NCBI GenBank assembly: GCA_903881065.1
Contig: CAIRRW010000036.1
Location: forward strand, 1-5,985
Length of the DNA stretch: 5,985 bases
Source: an uncultured Bacteroidota bacterium
GTDB lineage: Bacteria > Bacteroidota > Bacteroidia > 2-12-FULL-35-15
Reading direction: 5' to 3'
Shown: piece by piece, positions 1-5,729 of the stretch
Position numbering within the stretch: the first letter of the stretch is position 1
Layout of the letters: each line of letters opens with the position of its first letter
Translations under genes and position numbers: made by a program
Notes under the pieces: generated by a model
Told to the model about the DNA's origin: nothing
Seen by the model: only the letters and a program-made list of their open reading frames with translations
Database searches by the model: none

Positions 1-104
1 AATACAAAATCCCACACTCACAAAATCATCTTCTCTTAAAACGCTTCTATGGAAGTCTGTTTTTTCTTATTCTTTTATTTTTTGAGGGTTGTGCAACAGC
101 TACT

Positions 105-122
105 TATGTTATCAGCTGGCTT
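105..122 (+). repeat. Left arm of inverted repeat bounding the peptidase gene
   Basis: TATGTTATCAGC (105-116) is found again, reverse-complemented and perfect, at 1181-1192. Continuing inward, 16 of 18 bases match (TGGCTT here against AAGCTT in the other arm). The arm lies 22 bases beyond the stop of the metallopeptidase gene. A short dyad, GTTG-TG-CAAC (89-98), lies just outside it. This could be an edge of a mobile or cassette-like unit, or a chance or regulatory repeat. No target-site duplication is apparent. Confidence 0.5.
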
Positions 123-144
123 TCTTTTTGTCTTGTTGTCTTCG

Positions 145-1134
145 TTAAATGCTTTTTATTTTTTTGAATTCTTCTAGAAACTGGTAAAATAATTCTTTAT
201 AATGTTCAGGTTGTGAAAAAGCAAAACCAAACCCTTCTTTCTGATTGAAGAATTGAAGAGTTAGAGCGGCTATACCCCAATTATGGTCTGTGTCTTCAAG
301 TTCAAAATTTTCAAGCACCGACTTTATTCTATCGTCCTTATCAGGATGAGTTTCGCTTTGAATTGCTTTTCCGAAATAGAGTAATGAAGAAGTTGCGATA
401 ATTGAACCTAAAATTACCATTGATTTAGTATTTTTTTCGCTTATAGATTTGCTTAAAATATTTATTGCGGTTGTGTCGGCATCTTTTTCTCTTTTTTTTA
501 TTTCACTGTAATTTGCAGGAATGTAAGGCAAAAAATTATCTAAATGTTTATGACTAACGTGAGCAAGTTCGTGAGAAATAATAAAGCTAATTGCATTTAA
601 GAAAATCCCATTAGTCTTTTCAACTAACTCTTTGGTTTCTGCTGTTGTGTTTTGTGGACTTGGTAAGTCTGAAGGCCAATTTTTATATTCCTTAATTAAT
701 GATAACCCATATAGAAATAAATCTTTCGCACTCTTTTGAGGTTCTTTAGAAAAGTCAGACGTTCCATCATAGGTGTTAGCGTGTGTAGGAATAACTATTG
801 CATAGTCGTATATTACCCACATTGCATAAGAAATACTCCACAAATAAGCTAAAAACACTTCGTGTAGTTCTATTGTCTTCGTACCATTTTTTTCAAGAAT
901 AACCCTTGGTGTTTGGGTTATTAGTTTTAGTCTTAAATTTATCAGGTCGTATGTGTCATATAAAATAGGTCTATCGTTGATGTGGTAAACGATACCTCTG
1001 TTTAAATTATGATTCGTTACTAAATAATTTACAAAGGAAAAAAATTCTGATGAATGATTCTCCATCCATCCAATGATGTCGTTTTCAAGAACGTTAATAG
1101 GTAAAAAACCTTTTGGTGTATGTGCCATTGTCAT
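145..1134 (-). CDS. HExxH zinc metallopeptidase, Lit/peptidase U49-like
   Basis: This is a predicted soluble 329-residue gluzincin-type peptidase. The zinc motif HELAH lies at residues 188-192. A second motif, REKDAD (215-220), supplies E216 as the likely third zinc ligand 24 residues later, in the ExxxD arrangement of M48-like enzymes. A third motif, HPDKDDRI (263-270), matches the HP...RI element that follows the active site in that clan. Residues 92-114 and 239-257 are hydrophobic; they fit core helices better than membrane anchors, and there is no signal peptide. Length and layout resemble Lit-family phage-exclusion proteases: E. coli Lit has about 297 residues and cleaves EF-Tu after phage T4 infection. 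Whether this protein shares that target is unknown. The ATG at 1134 (MTM) is chosen; ATG 1128, two codons on, is equally possible. The gene is monocistronic, bracketed by an inverted repeat, and has its own promoter about 100 bases upstream. The metallopeptidase call is fairly sure, the Lit assignment moderate; a general M48-like peptidase is the alternative. Confidence 0.72.
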   Translation of the reverse strand: MTMAHTPKGFLPINVLENDIIGWMENHSSEFFSFVNYLVTNHNLNRGIVYHINDRPILYDTYDLINLRLKLITQTPRVILEKNGTKTIELHEVFLAYLWSISYAMWVIYDYAIVIPTHANTYDGTSDFSKEPQKSAKDLFLYGLSLIKEYKNWPSDLPSPQNTTAETKELVEKTNGIFLNAISFIISHELAHVSHKHLDNFLPYIPANYSEIKKREKDADTTAINILSKSISEKNTKSMVILGSIIATSSLLYFGKAIQSETHPDKDDRIKSVLENFELEDTDHNWGIAALTLQFFNQKEGFGFAFSQPEHYKELFYQFLEEFKKIKSI

Positions 1135-1174
1135 TATGTTTTATTGTTAGGTTAAATTTGTCGTGTCGCGTCTT

Positions 1175-1192
1175 AAGCTTGCTGATAACATA
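1175..1192 (-). repeat. Right arm of inverted repeat bounding the peptidase gene
   Basis: Read on the minus strand this is TATGTTATCAGCAAGCTT, matching 105-122 at 16 of 18 positions with the first 12 perfect. It falls in the 5' leader of the peptidase gene, 41 bases before its start codon and downstream of the promoter. If the two arms bound a mobile unit, the promoter at 1236-1243 belongs to the recipient side and not to the unit. Confidence 0.5.
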
Positions 1193-1198
1193 TAAATA

Positions 1199-1280
1199 TC
1201 GGAACTTATCTATCACTCAAGTTCCGAAAACTATACAAAGATACCAATATTCGGTACTTTATTAAAAACATTCGGAACTT
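1199..1280. promoter_or_regulatory. Cluster of four TTCGGAACTT operator-like boxes
   Basis: Four copies of one 10-base box occur: 1199-1208 (TCGGAACTTA, the box shifted by one base), 1219-1228 (AAGTTCCGAA, inverted), 1250-1259 (TTCGGTACTT, one mismatch) and 1271-1280 (TTCGGAACTT, perfect). Centre-to-centre distances are about 20, 31 and 21 bases, close to two, three and two helical turns, so all boxes face the same side of the DNA. Two lie downstream and two upstream of the putative -7 element at 1236-1243. This layout suits a repressor or autoregulator binding cooperatively. No regulator gene lies beside it, so the protein that binds here is unknown. Confidence 0.6.
1236..1243 (-). promoter_or_regulatory. 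Bacteroidetes-type -7 element for the peptidase gene
   Basis: The minus strand reads TATCTTTG, a full match to the Bacteroidetes -7 consensus TAnnTTTG. It predicts a transcript start near 1230 and a leader of roughly 95 bases before ATG 1134. The -33 region (about 1262-1270) has only TGTTTTT, a poor TTTG match, and lies between two operator boxes, so promoter strength may depend on the protein bound there. Confidence 0.5.
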
Positions 1281-1517
1281 CATAAACCTAATTTATCTAA
1301 TGGACTCTGTACATTACTTATTGTTTTTTTACTTACGTGGGTATATATCGCCGTTGTTGCTACACTATTATCAACATTATAATAATATTTTCTGTTTGCT
1401 TTAATATATAGCGTAACCTTACATATTGTTTACAACCACTATTGCCAATGCAATACTGTGTAATACATATAGTATACTTACTGATAATGCAACTTTTGTA
1501 CATGATGGAGCTAACAG
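1281..1517. other. Non-coding stretch before the repeat array
   Basis: No gene is visible here. The DNA is very AT-rich and interrupted by stops on both strands. One item stands out: TTGCTACACTA (1357-1367) is an exact inverted copy of TAGTGTAGCAA in the array unit at 1581. Weak, badly decayed copies of the 21-base unit may continue from 1455 to 1517 in the same register as the array. Confidence 0.5.
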
Positions 1518-1748
1518 GTAGTCAACTAATAGGTATTTGTAATGTAATAAACTTAAAAAGTAGTATCACCATATATTTTTGTAGTGTAGCAAAGTATAAG
1601 CGTTGTCTGCTATTTAAGCAAAGTAGTGTAACAACGTATAAATGTAGTGTAACAAAATATTTTTGTAGTGTTACAACGTATAAATGTAGTGAACTAGTAA
1701 AGCAAAGTAGTGTAACAAAGTATAAATGCAGTCAACTGTTAGTAGTTG
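1518..1748 (+). repeat. Degenerate 21-bp tandem array with 42-bp alternation
   Basis: Eleven consecutive 21-base units start at 1518, 1539, 1560, 1581, 1602, 1623, 1644, 1665, 1686, 1707 and 1728 without a single register slip. Nearly all begin GTAGT or a one- or two-base variant. Units 1581, 1623, 1665 and 1707 share GTAGTGTARCAAMGTATAA, and 1539 is a decayed version of it. The units between them differ from one another after their first five bases. The array therefore alternates conserved and variable halves every 42 bases. Because 21 is a multiple of three, the array leaves a long open frame (1442-1810, TTG start) that repeats a CSVTKYK-like heptapeptide. I regard that frame as a by-product: it has no good start, leader or protein-like composition. 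The array could be iteron-like binding sites, a decayed satellite or a structured RNA. It is not a CRISPR array of any known kind. Confidence 0.75.
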
Positions 1749-1916
1749 TGATTTTAAACATATCACTATTTTCAATGGTTTCGGCGTATAAGCAAAATGC
1801 AGGAGGTTAAAAAGTGTACGAAAATGTATATTATGGTCAGTTTGTTTGCAGTAATGTTTTAGCGGATGTAATTGTATCTACTATTGTGGCATAAATAAAA
1901 TTTAAATCTTAAAAAA

Positions 1917-2822
1917 ATGTCACAAAGAAAAAAAACAATTGAATTAAAGCGGGCTTTAGAAGCTGCTGTTACTGCCAACCAGGAAAGTTATCTGTCGGCA
2001 GAGGAACAAACATTCAGACTAAAACTGAATGAAATGCGAGCTAAAAACGTATTTGTTTTTTTAGCGGTGATTGGTGCCAGTGCCGATAAAAAAGTAAAGA
2101 AGGTAGTGATAGCTACTAAGCGTCAAACAAAAAAAGAGCAAAAGGAAATAATGGCAGAAACACGCAAAGAGCTAAAAGCAATGGCTCCGTTGATATTACC
2201 GCCCTATACGGTAATAATACCTGCTCCCGGGCTTGGCAAACTTACGCCTGCTGCATTGTGTAATTATTGTATTGATAAGTTTCCGCGAATAAATTCAGTA
2301 CCTGCTTTTGCCACCTGCCTGCCAAGTGTTGATTATTGCCAGGCAATATACGACGAATTGTTTCCGTTGGCTTCCATTGGCAAAGGCATTGGCTCCGACG
2401 ACCGATTAGCAATGAATATACTTGTGAAACAACTTCGAGAAAATTTTGGTGCTACCATTAATTCGGTTGCAAATTTAAGCAATGGTAATCCTAAATTATT
2501 TTCGCTTATCAATGTTAATACCAAGCGGAAGTCGGTAAAAAATACTAAACGGCTTGGCGCTCCGGTAGTAACAATAAATACCAAATTGGGACAAAATACG
2601 CTTGGTGTGCGCTGTAAACCTATTAGGTTTGCTAAATCGTATACAGTTGCAATAGGAACTGGAGATGATTTATCAACCTATAAAAACTTTGTAGGCACCT
2701 CCAATCAGCTGATAGATGGACTTACTGGCGGAGATTTGGTGAATGTGTATATGTGGGCAAATACTGGTAAACAAGCCGGATACCCAAGTATAGTGCAGTC
2801 GGTAAGAGTTCCGTTTTCGTAA
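1917..2822 (+). CDS. Unrecognised protein with C-terminal FN3-like domain
   Basis: This 301-residue protein has no name I can give. Residues 1-90 are strongly charged, Lys/Glu-rich and probably helical, with no signal peptide (44-54 is hydrophobic but too far in). Residues 105-200 form a second segment with several cysteines (C115, C118, C134, C141). Residues about 213-300 look like a fibronectin type III fold: G-x-L-G-V-R-C (227-233), the A-K-S-Y strand (239-242), G-L-T-G-G-D-L-V-N-V-Y (268-278) and a closing V-x-V-P-F. A helical segment followed by one FN3-like domain recurs in Bacteroidetes proteins of unknown role, as far as I recall. ATG 1917 follows an A-rich leader typical of the phylum. 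The gene is visibly richer in G+C than the peptidase gene and the array upstream, so its origin may differ. It is probably monocistronic: a hairpin repeat follows it and the next gene starts 187 bases on. Confidence 0.8.
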   Translation: MSQRKKTIELKRALEAAVTANQESYLSAEEQTFRLKLNEMRAKNVFVFLAVIGASADKKVKKVVIATKRQTKKEQKEIMAETRKELKAMAPLILPPYTVIIPAPGLGKLTPAALCNYCIDKFPRINSVPAFATCLPSVDYCQAIYDELFPLASIGKGIGSDDRLAMNILVKQLRENFGATINSVANLSNGNPKLFSLINVNTKRKSVKNTKRLGAPVVTINTKLGQNTLGVRCKPIRFAKSYTVAIGTGDDLSTYKNFVGTSNQLIDGLTGGDLVNVYMWANTGKQAGYPSIVQSVRVPFS

Positions 2823-2845
2823 AACGATTAAATAGTAAAGTGCTT

Positions 2846-2894
2846 CTCACTTGGTCACCGCTCTCCTTGTTTCGGGAGAGCGGCTGGGGGTGAG
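2846..2894. repeat. REP-like palindromic interspersed element
   Basis: A perfect 9-bp GC-rich stem (CCGCTCTCC, 2858-2866, with GGAGAGCGG, 2875-2883) closes an 8-base loop. An outer 5-bp stem (CTCAC 2846-2850, GTGAG 2890-2894) lies beyond an internal bulge. The GC-rich sequence stands out against AT-rich surroundings. The flanking words CTCACTTGG and CTGGGGGTGAGG are, from memory, hallmarks of a palindromic element dispersed in many Bacteroidetes genomes. No T-run follows on either strand, so it is not a classic intrinsic terminator, although it could stabilise or end the upstream transcript. Confidence 0.65.
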
Positions 2895-3009
2895 GAAAAC
2901 AAAGGCAAGCAATGCCGACTTTTTAAAATAATGTGTTAGTGGTAGTAGAGTTTTAGTTAAGAAAACTCACCTTTGGAATAATTAATAAATCTATTAATCA
3001 TTAAACAAT

Positions 3010-3510
3010 ATGAGTGAAGTATTAACTAAATTAAATTCGATATCAGTTGGCGGTAAATTCCGGAATTTTCTGATACCTGTTAAAACAATAGTACATATAA
3101 TAAATACAGGCAACCACCAATCGAAAATTACAGATAATAAACAACGTACCTACACCTACCCAAAAAGTGCAAACAGCTTTATAAAGCTATTTCCCAACGG
3201 TAATTTTATTAGTATGAATTCTCACGAAGTTATCAGCCTCGACTATTGGGTAGAAGAAACTATGGAATCGTTCGATTGCAAAACAATTAAACTGAATGGC
3301 ACTTTATATTGTTTCTCCGCTACTAAAATACGACGGTTAAAAGCTATTAGATTACGATTAAGAAAACTGAAATGTAAAAAATGCAGTACAGTTAATTGCC
3401 TGTTTACTCATTTATCAGCCAGTGAAGTAAAAGCGAAAGTGAAAAGAATACTATTATCTAAATTTAAAATAAAAATAAAAAAGGATAAAAATAGTGAAAT
3501 GCGCTGTTAA
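3010..3510 (+). CDS. Divergent stand-alone LytTR DNA-binding protein
   Basis: The first 115 or so of 166 residues follow the LytTR plan. LIPVKTIVHI (21-30) matches the I-P-x-x-d-I-x-x-I strand, and SKITDNKQRTYTYPKS (38-53) the next hairpin and start of the helix. FPNGNFISMNSHEVISLDYW (61-80) matches the diagnostic F-x-R-x-H-x-S-x-I-V-N-L-x-x-I segment. IKLNGTLYCFSATKIRRLK (93-111) matches the closing i-x-L-x-x-G-x-x-i-x-v-S-r-r element. The usual R and H of the FxRxHxS motif are I67 and M69 here, so the domain is divergent. There is no receiver domain or membrane segment. A C-terminal extension carries C122, C125, C130 and H134 (CX2CX4CX3H, possibly metal-binding) and then a very Lys-rich tail. 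ATG 3010 follows an A/T-rich leader; CACCTTTG (2968-2975) is a 5-of-6 match to the -7 consensus. It converges with the phosphatase gene, overlapping by 4 bases. Transcription factor is the likely role; the target is unknown. Confidence 0.65.
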   Translation: MSEVLTKLNSISVGGKFRNFLIPVKTIVHIINTGNHQSKITDNKQRTYTYPKSANSFIKLFPNGNFISMNSHEVISLDYWVEETMESFDCKTIKLNGTLYCFSATKIRRLKAIRLRLRKLKCKKCSTVNCLFTHLSASEVKAKVKRILLSKFKIKIKKDKNSEMRC

Positions 3511-5609
3511 AAACGAACACCCATCACCAGTATATCATCTATCTGATCAATATCTTTTCTGTAATTTTCAATAAATTTATCCAAAGCACGGCTCTGTTCT
3601 GCTAAAGAAAGATGTTGCACAGAAAGCAGCAAATCTTTAAAACGTTTTCTGGTAAGTTTTTTATTGCCTGTAGGGCCGCCAAACTGGTCGGAAAAACCAT
3701 CGGAGAATAAATAAATAGTGTCGCCTTTTTCTAAATCAACTTGGCAATTGGTAAATGGTGTTTTATTATAATCGTGACCTATAGGGTGTTTATCTGCTTT
3801 TATTTCTATCAGTGTATATTGGTTCTCTGGCAGATGGTCATTATTTACAGTACGTACAATCCACAGTGGAGTATTTGCGCCCGCCCATTCCAGTACTTTT
3901 GTTGCGGTATTGTAAGCACACAACGAAATATCCATTCCATCAGATATTTCTTCCTCACTCTTCGAGAAGTTTTCAATCACCAGTTCAGCTGTTTTATCAA
4001 GTATTTCACCGGGATGAATTAATTTAAATTCTCTTACAGCTTTGTTTAGTGCATTATTACATACCACCGAAACCAATGCGCCGGGCACTCCATGCCCTGT
4101 ACAATCGCAGGCAGCGAAAAGAATTATTTGATTATTGATGTGCCGATGTGCTGATTGTTTGGTGTGATTGTTCCCTTCATCAGCATATTGGCTAATCAGC
4201 GCATCATCTAATTTTACCGTTTCCATCCAGTAAAAATCGCCTGCCACAATATCTTTTGGTTTATAAAGTATAAATGAATCAGGCAATGATTCTTTTATTA
4301 ATCTATCGGAAGGCAGTATAGCTGTTTGAATTCGTTTTGCATATTTAATGGAATGGGTTATTTCAACATTCTTTTTGTCCACCAGATTTTTTTGTTCGGT
4401 AATGGAAATATTGGCTCTATGTTTAATTCGGTATCTATTTAACAATAACAACAGAACAACAATCAACAGAAGGATACCTGTGAGCAGCGTATAATTTAAT
4501 CTCGAATGAAGCTTGTTTTTTTCTGCCAACAAATCTTTTTCATTCTTAATTGTTTTAATATCAAAATTTGTTTCAATTCGGCTTACTTCTTCTGCTTTTT
4601 CAGTGGAGAATAATGAATCTTTTAAAAGCAAATATTTACTCTGAAATTCAAATGCATTTTTATAGTCATTTGTTTTTGAAGCCGCACGAAAGCATAACAG
4701 ATAAGCATCCATGGTTGGCAGGGGAACCGCGTTCAGCTTTGCTTCTTTCAAACACATTTGAGCTATTTTATAGGCATCTTCATTTCTGTTTTTCAACATC
4801 AAAGCCTGCGCTTCCACATTATACTTTCTGGTGAGAAAAGGGTGGTCATTTTTTGTTTGGATGGAAAACATAGCCGCCATGTTTACCATTGCCAAAGCAG
4901 AATCGGAAAGCTGATGTTTGACAAACAGAATAGCCTTTTCCATATAGCTTTCTTTAAGCCCTTGCGTATCTTTTATAATGTATTTAAGTTTTATTCCTTT
5001 ATTAAAGTAATAATTTGAAGAGTCGAAATTATTCAATTCGCGATGTGAAATCCCAATCAGATAATAACATTGAGATTGCCTATTTATCTGTTGAGAGTGT
5101 TTGTAAAGTCGAGATGCTGAAGTAAAGTAATGAAGAGCCGATTTGTAATTTTTCTGAGAATAATAAATGACACCAATATTCATGGAAATTTTCGCAAGGC
5201 GAGAAGTATCGTTCAAGTCCTTGCATAACGTCAGCGCCTGAAAATAATATTTCATGGCATAAGGCGTTTTTAAAGTAAGTGTATAATGGCGGGCAATATT
5301 GAGAAACGCATCCGATTGCCCCTGAATATAATTAATATTCTCGGCCATCTTTTGTATTTTAAACATCTGGATAAGCATATTTTCATTTGTGCCTTGATTA
5401 ATCACAAATGAGTCAACCGATTTGTTAATGCTATCTATTTGCGCCTTTTTTACGACACCTGATTCAGTAAACCGCTTTAATTTATTTATAAATGGGTTTT
5501 GGGATTTTAATCCATCGACCACAAAAACAAATAGAATTAAAAGCAGTAGGGAGTACGACCTGATATTTATTGATTTACTCTTCACAGTTTTGGGTTTGAA
5601 AAAAAACAC
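3507..5609 (-). CDS. TPR-domain membrane sensor with SpoIIE-type PP2C phosphatase
   Basis: This is a 700-residue membrane-bound serine/threonine phosphatase of the RsbU/SpoIIE type. Residues 12-36 form a signal peptide or anchor. About 98-295 hold roughly five TPRs with a 40-residue period (starts near 98, 138, 178, 218, 261), presumably periplasmic. A charged coil (335-370) precedes the transmembrane helix at 372-391. SIKYAKRIQTAILP (420-433) begins the linker typical of Bacteroidetes SpoIIE proteins. The phosphatase domain (about 445-700) keeps its metal-binding acids: D457 in VAGDFYW, D502 in CDCTGHGVPGA, D560 in DGMDIS, D641 in SDGFSDQFGG and D692 in QIDDILV, so it should be active. The family dephosphorylates anti-sigma antagonists or similar partners; none is encoded here. 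A hydrophilic insert (470-494) separates two core strands. The start codon is GTG 5609; GTG 5585, which gives a tighter signal peptide, is a serious alternative. The stop overlaps that of the LytTR gene by 4 bases. Confidence 0.93.
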   Translation of the reverse strand: MFFFKPKTVKSKSINIRSYSLLLLILFVFVVDGLKSQNPFINKLKRFTESGVVKKAQIDSINKSVDSFVINQGTNENMLIQMFKIQKMAENINYIQGQSDAFLNIARHYTLTLKTPYAMKYYFQALTLCKDLNDTSRLAKISMNIGVIYYSQKNYKSALHYFTSASRLYKHSQQINRQSQCYYLIGISHRELNNFDSSNYYFNKGIKLKYIIKDTQGLKESYMEKAILFVKHQLSDSALAMVNMAAMFSIQTKNDHPFLTRKYNVEAQALMLKNRNEDAYKIAQMCLKEAKLNAVPLPTMDAYLLCFRAASKTNDYKNAFEFQSKYLLLKDSLFSTEKAEEVSRIETNFDIKTIKNEKDLLAEKNKLHSRLNYTLLTGILLLIVVLLLLLNRYRIKHRANISITEQKNLVDKKNVEITHSIKYAKRIQTAILPSDRLIKESLPDSFILYKPKDIVAGDFYWMETVKLDDALISQYADEGNNHTKQSAHRHINNQIILFAACDCTGHGVPGALVSVVCNNALNKAVREFKLIHPGEILDKTAELVIENFSKSEEEISDGMDISLCAYNTATKVLEWAGANTPLWIVRTVNNDHLPENQYTLIEIKADKHPIGHDYNKTPFTNCQVDLEKGDTIYLFSDGFSDQFGGPTGNKKLTRKRFKDLLLSVQHLSLAEQSRALDKFIENYRKDIDQIDDILVMGVRF
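4128..4202 (-). repeat. Low-complexity in-frame insert in the phosphatase domain
   Basis: This DNA encodes residues 470-494, a hydrophilic Q/N/H/A-rich stretch between the VAGDFYWME strand and the ILFAACDCTGHG strand, where family members usually have a short turn. It contains repeated short words: ATCAGC at 4179-4184 and 4195-4200, and an inverted GCTGATT (4150-4156) with AATCAGC (4194-4200). On the minus strand the sequence AATCAGCACATCGGCACATC resembles short dispersed repeats I recall within Bacteroidetes coding regions. The insert leaves all catalytic residues intact. Confidence 0.4.
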
Positions 5610-5642
5610 ATATTAATTTGTTTCAAAATTAATATGTGTTTT
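5603..5642 (-). terminator. 17-bp hairpin with T8 tract, across the phosphatase start
   Basis: AAAACACATATTAATTT (5603-5619) and AAATTAATATGTGTTTT (5626-5642) are a perfect 17-bp inverted repeat around a 6-base loop. On the minus strand the stem runs into eight T residues (5606-5599), the layout of an intrinsic terminator, though the stem is AT-rich. It would end the transcript of the truncated gene at 5730-5985, about 90 bases after that gene's stop. The T run is also the first codons of the phosphatase gene if GTG 5609 is its start, so the two functions overlap. Confidence 0.55.
5624..5631 (-). promoter_or_regulatory. Candidate -7 element for the phosphatase gene
   Basis: The minus strand reads TAATTTTG, a full match to TAnnTTTG, within the loop and right arm of the hairpin. 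It predicts a transcript start near 5618, leaving about 9 bases before GTG 5609 or about 33 before GTG 5585. No convincing -33 TTTG is found about 20 bases upstream, so this is tentative; the AT-rich context makes chance matches likely. Confidence 0.3.
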
Positions 5643-5678
5643 AATACTATTATTTATTTCTTAAGCGGTGGCAAACTA

Positions 5679-5717
5679 TTTAAACCAATTTGTATTTAAA
5701 CCGATTTGTATTTAAAC
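5679..5717. repeat. 16-bp direct repeat, about 2.4 copies
   Basis: TTTAAACCAATTTGTA (5679-5694) is followed directly by TTTAAACCGATTTGTA (5695-5710), one base different, and then by the first seven bases again (TTTAAAC, 5711-5717). It lies in the gap between the truncated right-hand gene's stop and the hairpin at 5603-5642. It could be a short satellite or a protein-binding site; nothing shows which. Confidence 0.7.
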
Positions 5718-5729
5718 TTCGCCAAAAAA

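Noticed and set aside
1..164. Open plus-strand frames at the left edge (to stops at 85 and 167), possibly the tail of an upstream gene
   Set aside because: They are short, T-rich and Phe/Leu-rich as expected by chance. The longer one overlaps the peptidase gene's end, and no motif is visible.
1153..1160. TAAATTTG on the plus strand, a full -7 match that could drive transcription toward the array
   Set aside because: The only -33 candidate (ATTG 1127-1130) is slightly too far, lies in the peptidase gene start, and no gene follows within several hundred bases. A chance match is likely in AT-rich DNA.
1539..1748. CRISPR array
   Set aside because: The repeats are degenerate, spacers would be only 16 bases, spacers share the GTAGT start with repeats, and no cas gene is present.
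1442..1810. 122-codon open frame through the repeat array, with repeated CSVTKYK-like heptapeptides
   Set aside because: It starts with TTG, has no plausible leader and is open mainly because the 21-bp unit is a multiple of three. Composition is not protein-like outside the repeats.
2333..2584. 83-codon minus-strand frame within the FN3-like gene
   Set aside because: It is antisense to a better supported gene, with no leader or recognisable motif.
2981..2998. Two ATTAAT palindromes 12 bases apart before the LytTR gene, as a LytTR operator
   Set aside because: ATTAAT is too common in this AT-rich sequence, and the spacing and sequence do not match a known LytTR site.
3741..5018. Several plus-strand frames of 71-93 codons
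   Set aside because: All are antisense to the phosphatase gene, whose domains are unmistakable throughout.
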